This document shows, one piece after another, positions 27,958 to 33,021 of a stretch of 33,021 nucleotides of DNA. The DNA is from Chara braunii. Taxonomy: Eukaryota > Streptophyta > Charophyceae > Charales > Characeae. Position 1 is the first letter of the stretch; the number at the start of each line of letters is the position of its first letter. The notes under the pieces were generated by a model. It saw only the letters and a program-made list of their open reading frames with translations. It had not been told where the DNA came from and ran no database searches. A program made the translations under genes and the position numbers. The stretch spans positions 7,758,334 through 7,791,354 of the forward strand of contig BFEA01000008.1 of assembly GCA_003427395.1 (NCBI GenBank), read 5' to 3'.

Positions 27958-28850
27958 CGACCAACTTATTTTTGACGTTTGTAGGCAGACATCGCAAGTA
28001 AGTTGTCAAGAGAACCTGCGGTTCGTACCGCACGCCAGGGACAACGATCAGTCGCTCTACGACGTTTGTAACCTCGTGAGCTGTCTGGTATCTCTTCGAT
28101 CCCAAACTAGCCAGCGAGTTTGTGGCCTTCCGAGCCCCTTGGGGATCATGCCACCTGCTGTTGACTAACCGTACAAACTCCTCACACGATCTGGCCTGTG
28201 CCCAACCATCGAAATTCTCACCGTAGCCCTGCTACTGTAGTAACCCATTCAATCACCTAGCTGCAAATCCTTCTAGAAAGGATGCAACGACTATGACTTC
28301 CTCCTCTGTCCTGGTAAGCTTATGCCTCACATACCTAGGCACAATCCTCACCCAGGTATCCAGGTCCTTGTCCTTTTTTCTGTCGCCAGAGAAGGGTTTA
28401 GGACTCAACAAGGGTAAGTTGGGTGTCCAATGCATAGGTTGTACAACACCCTGTTGCAAGGGCTGCTGCACTTGTGGCTGCCCTGTAGCGGCAATCACTG
28501 AATGGGGGAATGGAGAAGGCTGTACATGAATCTGCCCACTACTACCTACTATTACTCCGCCTGGTGGGGGTATGCCAAATTGTGAGGCAAAGGGCTGCCC
28601 TGTTGGCGAAAGCGTCATCACAGGACCTGCAACCGTAAGGGGGGCTACAACAAATTGTGGTTGCCTGACCAGAGGTCGAGGCGCCCGCAATGCCGTCAAA
28701 ATCTGGTTCTAACCAGCTATCAGTGCAGCCAACATCTCTTGCTGTACGACTTGCACTTCGGCTACACTCAGCAAGGAGTTCCGAAGGGACAGAACCACAC
28801 GATCAAGTGTCGACTCATCTCTAGCTTCTAGTTTGCCTAGCTCCTCTACC
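27958..28850 (-). pseudogene. Gypsy Gag capsid region
   Basis: The 28253-28699 frame has a proline/glutamine-rich stretch and the start of a retrotransposon Gag domain (KPFSGDRKKDKDLDTW, then YVRHKL). After stops at 28253 the same theme continues in another minus frame to about 27960, with WAQARSCEEFVRLV, SRWHDPQGARKATN and PGVRYEPQVLLTTYLR, typical of plant gypsy capsid cores. Upstream, 28700-28850 continues in frame after a TAG and a TAA. It formed the particle shell in an intact element. Confidence 0.75.
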
Positions 28851-29335
28851 CTTTACTCTAGCCCGACTTTTCTAAGTCTAGCTCTTTCTCTTCTCTCCTC
28901 CACATCTTGCAACTGGAGCTGTAACTCATTGCGGAGAGCGTCCGCTTCTTGGATCTGATAATCCTCTGCTGACAGTTGGTGCTGCTGGCTGACCTGCAAG
29001 CCAACAAACTGGTAGCGGAAGTTCCAGAAGTACCCGAACTTGTAATTGACGAAGTGGCCTGTGAAGAGGCCTGTCACATAGAAGAGACAATAGCCTTGGC
29101 TGCCTCTGATGTGGCTCTAGCTTCTACTGTTGTGGCTGGTGCAAGTGCCCTCTCAACGTTGGCTGCTGCTTCCCTAGCCCTCGCAATATGCCCTTCTCCC
29201 TAGCTTCTCTCCTCAGTCTCCTTCCTCTCCTGACTGTAACAACAAGAAAGTGATCGGCCGCCTGAGTGCACGTCTACGGGTAAGTCTCCTATCTCCCTGG
29301 TCTAGTTCCTCAACCTCGCCGTCTTCTCCACTCAT
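28851..29335 (-). pseudogene. Gypsy Gag N-terminus, coiled-coil-like
   Basis: The first ATG that gives sensible Gag sequence is at 29333-29335: MSGEDGEVEELDQGD. After stops and at least one frameshift comes a highly charged helical stretch (AREAAANVERALAPA, then IQEADALRNELQLQLQDVEE and RRERARLRK at 28856-28960) that looks like a coiled coil. It leads without a gap into the capsid part. Confidence 0.65.
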
Positions 29336-30500
29336 GGGCTATGCGTGGCATGCAGTCTACACTAGGGACCTACCGCAACATGGCATCCAACTGATTACAA
29401 TAAAATAAAAATAACAGTTCGGTCCAGTTGTGTTAGAAAATAGCGAAGCGGTAACACCAGATAATCTCAGATTCCTACAAACAACTCTATTCCTACTTTT
29501 GACTAGTTTGAAACAGATTGCAATGCAGCCAAGAATATTAACTACTCTATCTACAGCTGTCTGATTGTTGTTAGCGACGTCCGTCACAACTAACTAATCA
29601 AAAATAAAAATAAATCATTTGCTGGTGTGCGAGCAGAATGGAATTTATACAATAATGTAACAATCGAGCAGTTACTAGAATCGTCCCTCCCCCTGTGTCC
29701 CTCTTGAGTGGTCACTTAGTGTCAACGTCCTGAAGCTCTGGTTCAATGGCGTGTTTGAAGGTGTGCAATCGGCCCACCCCTGTGCCCCAAGTCTATGCAG
29801 AACTGGCCAGCCCCGACCGAACTATTTTTATACTCGTGTACAACACGAGTTGTGTATCACCGCCAGAGTCTATTTATAGATGGTCCGATACTTGTCTCTC
29901 CCTCATAAGGATGGCCTGCCCGACAAGACCTCTATAGCGCAGCAAGCAGACCAAAAGACAAACGGCAAAGCATGCGTGTACCAGTCCCTGCGGGTGGGCA
30001 TGGTGACCGTGACCCGGGTGCTTCGTCCAGGGCCCTGCAGAGGCAACACCCGTCTCCCACCAGCTTGCTCACCAGGAAGAATGTCGACTCTCAAGGTTGA
30101 GTGCTCGCGACACCTCACAATGCGATGACTCTCAAGACAGAACTCACTTCCTCACGGTAAGAAGCAATGAAGAGGGTAGATAAGGTAAGGAGCAATGCAC
30201 CTCATAGTGCTGCCCCCAACCACAAATTTCTCACCGGTAACTTGACGTGCATTTATGATGACCGGTCGATGCCTCGACATAACCCACAATACAATGCAGT
30301 TACACCTCGACTTAAATGCCACATCAGCAAGTTCTCATCATCCAGCGTGCACCCCTATATGTCACCACATAGCCTTCTTGGCGCGCCCACATGACCCTGG
30401 GCCGACTTCTCACCAACGCACAAGCGTTATCACTGGCCCACCATGACTAGTGAAACACTAAACAGCTATTGCGATGGAGCCAGTGGAGCGGCACAAACCA
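29336..30500 (-). other. 5' untranslated leader of the gypsy element
   Basis: Lies between the PBS and the first Gag ATG. No frame carries a domain. At about 1.16 kb it is long for a leader, so it could include a decayed upstream frame or a small insertion. Nothing else is recognised. Confidence 0.6.
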
Positions 30501-30512
30501 CCTTCGATACCA
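30501..30512 (-). promoter_or_regulatory. Primer binding site (PBS)
   Basis: On minus, three bases after the LTR end: TGGTATCGAAGG. The first seven bases, TGGTATC, equal those of the initiator tRNA-Met PBS common in plant LTR elements (TGGTATCAGAGC); the rest differs. It may have decayed or may fit another tRNA. It primes minus-strand DNA synthesis. Confidence 0.7.
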
Positions 30513-30515
30513 AAT

Positions 30516-31543
30516 TGCAAGGAAAAAGAGATATAGCGAAATGACAGAAATCCAGAATGCAAAATCACATTGAAAGCCAACAAGTCCAACGCTGTCCAGA
30601 AAGCAGAAATGCACTGATATTTTAACAATGGACAACCGGAGCACCGAATCCGAATGTCAATGAGAGCATACACTCACCACCACCAAAATATGTATCCAGA
30701 GTCCTTCCTCCTACTTGGCGCTCAACGCCCAGACTACGATTGCACAGCTTACTAGCAGCCTACAAATTGACAATGCATCCAGTTGACATCAGCAGCAAAA
30801 CCAGAGTACATGAAGATGTCGACCCTTGTAGACCATCACCAAGACTAGGTACGTGCCCTCACATGATCAACCTCGTCTCTCGCTCTCTCTCATCCTCGAC
30901 TTTCTCACCCACGTCTTCTCCCTCATACATGAAGACCACCGCCAACTCCCGCTGACTGTCCAAGCCGTGCCCGACTATGGTCGGGCTGGCTATGGCGCTC
31001 TCCTCAGCAGCGCCCTGCCTCTCTTCGACGCCCGCATGTGCCTGTCTTGCACCTAGCGCTAGCGCACAACGCACAGCCCGCGAGAGCACGCTCAAACAGC
31101 ACTGCCGCATGCACTACATAGTGCCCACCCCCCCATACGGAGCCCGACCCTTCCTATACGGAAAGTGGCGGACGCTTTCCCTTGTTTGCTACGTGTGACC
31201 GAGTTTGCAGTAGCTTCACTCTGGGCCAAAGTGTCTGTGCCCAGGCCCGTTCAGACAGTGGCCTCGGACCGAATTGGTTAGGCATGCCCAACCACCCAGG
31301 CACAAACATGCGGTGCTTCGTGCTTCGACCACATTGCTGAAAGAATCTGGAAAGCTCACAAATATTTTGGATCCTCACGAGCAACGGGGATGTAACCCAC
31401 TGACGTGTGGCAACTGTCTGCCGCCCACCAAGATTTGCAAAAATTGACGAACTCAGGGCACATTGAGATTCAGGGGGGCCGCCTTCACTTAGGGCGGGCA
31501 CGCGCTTGCTGCAGGGCCTTACACCGAGGGGTAAACCCTCGCA
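30516..31543 (-). repeat. 5' LTR of the gypsy element
   Basis: 1028 bp, TG...CA. On plus it opens TGCAAGG and on minus TGCGAGG, so the ends form a short imperfect inverted repeat, as LTR ends do. It matches 20504-21473 plus 24009-24028. It contains about 60 bases near 31482-31540 that the other LTR lacks. It would carry the promoter of the element, but I could not locate a clear TATA box. Confidence 0.88.
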
Positions 31544-31604
31544 CCTTTTTTTTTTACACACCTTTTTTTTTTCTTTTTATTTTTTTCCCCGTTTTTTCCC
31601 CCAT
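31544..31604. other. T-rich flank right of the LTR element
   Basis: CCTT (31544-31547, the right target-site copy) merges into T tracts with ACACACC between them. This suggests the gypsy element inserted next to, or in, a homopolymer-rich site. Confidence 0.6.
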
Positions 31605-31703
31605 GCCCATGGCTGGGCCACGGCCGAGATGTCTAGGCCACACCCGTGGCTGGGCAACGGCCGAGATGTCTAGGCCACGCCCGTGGCTGGGCCACGGCAA
31701 AAA
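31605..31703. repeat. 37-bp tandem repeat, three copies
   Basis: Units containing GGCTGGGCCACGGCCGAG and 'atgtctaggccac' start at 31611, 31648 and 31685, a period of 37. The third is incomplete. The GC-rich unit has short inverted parts (GGCC, CGGCCG). Confidence 0.85.
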
Positions 31704-32166
31704 CGGGTCTCCGCGAGTCGTTTTCCAACCCCGCCCCTCAGCGAGTTGTTTTCCAACCCGCCTCCATGATAAAAAAAAAAGGAAGGTCGGTACCGGTACC
31801 TGCTCTAGCCCCAGCCCTCGAGAAAACGACCTGTAGCGGTACTGGTACCTCCCATTTATGCCAACTGTTGAACTGGCAGGCTGTCGGAAGCATGGTTTTT
31901 TGTTTTTTTTGCAGTTTGTAACTGCTCTTCGCCCGGACTTGCAGTTATTTCCGCAAACTCGGAACTCTACACCGGTCACACGTGCAGTTGTCTCAAAATA
32001 TCTGATGCATCCTCACATCCTTGAAACCCAAGGGCCGAGGGGCCCATTGCCACCCTTCTCAAGTTGTACTTGGGAGGGTGTTTTGAACTGTTTTCTAAGA
32101 CTGTGACCTCGAAGGGTAGTCGCAAGGATTGCATGGGGGGGGGGGGGAAACCGACTTGGGAAGAAC
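31704..32166. other. Unassigned, no supported gene
   Basis: Contains the palindrome GGTACCGGTACC at about 31789-31801 and a related 'ggtactggtacc' at 31841-31852, plus a short direct repeat around GTTTTCCAACCC (31720 and 31747). A G run is at 32136-32146. No coding sequence recognised. Confidence 0.45.
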
Positions 32167-32292
32167 TGATCACATTTCATCTGTAGGTCTGTCCGCGAGT
32201 TTGAAGAATTCCCAAGGTGTGGTGAACGAGAGACCCTGATCATCTCTAGGTCTGTCCTTGAGTTTCAAGAATTCCCAAGGTGTGGTGAATGG
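32167..32292. repeat. 63-bp tandem duplication
   Basis: AGGTCTGTCC followed by GAATTCCCAAGGTGTGGTGAA occurs at 32185 and again at 32248, a period of 63, with a few differences. Non-coding. Confidence 0.85.
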
Positions 32293-32864
32293 GGCACTGA
32301 TACTTCATCAGTCATCACTCCGGCAATTTTTTCACAATATCATGTCCATCTATTAGCAATCTCTTTAATATGCACTACTACTCTTTTTTTTTTTTTTTTG
32401 GCTCCTTATCCATTCTGGGGAGCGTCAGTCCGGTCCCTTTTCCACCGGCAAGTCAGAAGAAGTTACCCACCTGCATTAGCAATGATTTTTGGATGGCCCC
32501 TTCTTCAGAGGGCCCTTAGTTGAGTGAGTCTGACATCCATCAGCACATTTCCCAGCCATTTTTCAACAATGCAGCTGTGCACACGCTGTGCTCTTCAGAG
32601 GTCGGCCTACCGGGGCAAAATGGCCGGCCGCACCAGCGAAACGAAGGCCCGAACCGGCTCATTCTTTTTTGGTGCGCAGGGCGTTTCCAGGATCGGCAAG
32701 CGAAGGGTCGAAAGTACTGGCGGCTTAACCGGTGGCCTACAAGATGGAGGGGAGGAGGGGGTTGCGGGGCCACCACATTCACTGGGAAGTTTCAGGTGCC
32801 CAGAAGCTCTTCCTTCTCTTTTTTCTTTGTTAAACCACAAGTTTCTCCGCTCCTCTTCTTGCTG

Positions 32865-32867
<3 letters not shown>
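32293..32867. other. Unassigned, no supported gene
   Basis: A T tract lies at 32383-32399. The stretch 32670-32730 resembles 7530-7600, suggesting a low-copy repeat. A 113-codon plus frame (32524-32865) has no known motif. Confidence 0.45.
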
Positions 32868-32947
<80 letters not shown>

Positions 32948-32974
32948 GTGCGTGTGTGCGTGTGTGTGTGTGTG

Positions 32975-33021
<47 letters not shown>
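32868..33021. repeat. (TC)n followed by (TG)n to the window end
   Basis: A TC array (32868-32917) changes directly into a TG array with occasional TGCG interruptions that runs off the window. Compound arrays of this kind are common breakpoints in assemblies. Confidence 0.97.

Larger units (their letters stand above)
20504..31543 (-). mobile_element. Ty3/gypsy LTR retrotransposon with a LINE nested in its 3' LTR
   Basis: On the minus strand: 5' LTR (30516-31543), PBS (30501-30512), leader, gag, protease, RT, RNase H, integrase, PPT (24029-24042) and 3' LTR (20504-21473 plus 24009-24028). Protease-RT-RNaseH-integrase order is that of Ty3/gypsy. LTR ends are TG...CA. The 4-base CCTT on both sides is a likely target-site duplication. 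Without the 2.5-kb LINE the element is about 8.5 kb. By eye the LTRs differ at 15-18 of ~150 bases compared, so it is old. Every coding domain carries stops, frameshifts or deletions; it is not functional. Confidence 0.88.

Overview
This window looks like repeat-dense nuclear DNA from a eukaryote, most likely a plant or streptophyte alga. The evidence is the Ty3/gypsy Gag-Pol remnants, LINE reverse transcriptase fragments, poly(A)-tailed retroposon tails, long (TG)n arrays and the absence of any bacterial-style operon. The wording of the gypsy Pol fragments reminds me of charophytes such as Chara, but that is an impression and not a sequence match. I found no convincing host gene, rRNA gene or functional tRNA gene. 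Both ends of the window run into dinucleotide arrays, as a contig broken at simple repeats would.

Layout. 1-3120: (GA)n, then a decayed LINE on the minus strand whose poly(A) tail appears as a T tract at 431. 3146-7000: LINE/SINE tail fragments, small tandem duplications and one copy of an unclassified interspersed repeat. 7632-7812: a tRNA-derived SINE-like unit ending in (GT)n. 7825-13249: the most interesting block, a cluster of tandem repeats on one strand that carry hammerhead ribozyme motifs. 13250-20503: mostly unassigned sequence with retroposon tails, a foldback element, a second tRNA-like SINE head and another copy of the unclassified repeat. 20504-31543: one Ty3/gypsy LTR retrotransposon on the minus strand, bounded by two direct LTRs, with PBS, gag, protease, RT, RNase H, integrase and PPT in the expected order; a second LINE is inserted in its 3' LTR. 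31544-33021: short tandem repeats and a terminal (TC)n(TG)n array.

Main discovery. The minus strand at 11769-11824 contains a complete type III hammerhead ribozyme: all conserved core positions, three fully paired stems and a GUC cleavage triplet. A second copy lies exactly 598 bases away (12367-12422) and differs by two changes that should disable it. A third copy of the repeat (9258-10784) has lost most of the ribozyme by a clean deletion. A different, adjacent tandem repeat (7825-9207) carries a truncated hammerhead core in one of its two units. This resembles the plant retrozymes, non-autonomous elements that spread through self-cleaved circular RNAs, although I could not find the LTR, PBS and PPT that define classical retrozymes.

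How the parts relate. The gypsy element and both LINEs are dead by sequence (stops, frameshifts, deletions), so nothing here could mobilise the ribozyme repeats by itself; functional relatives elsewhere in the genome would be needed. A single N at 9437 flanked by a perfect 74-base duplication is probably an assembly join and not biology.
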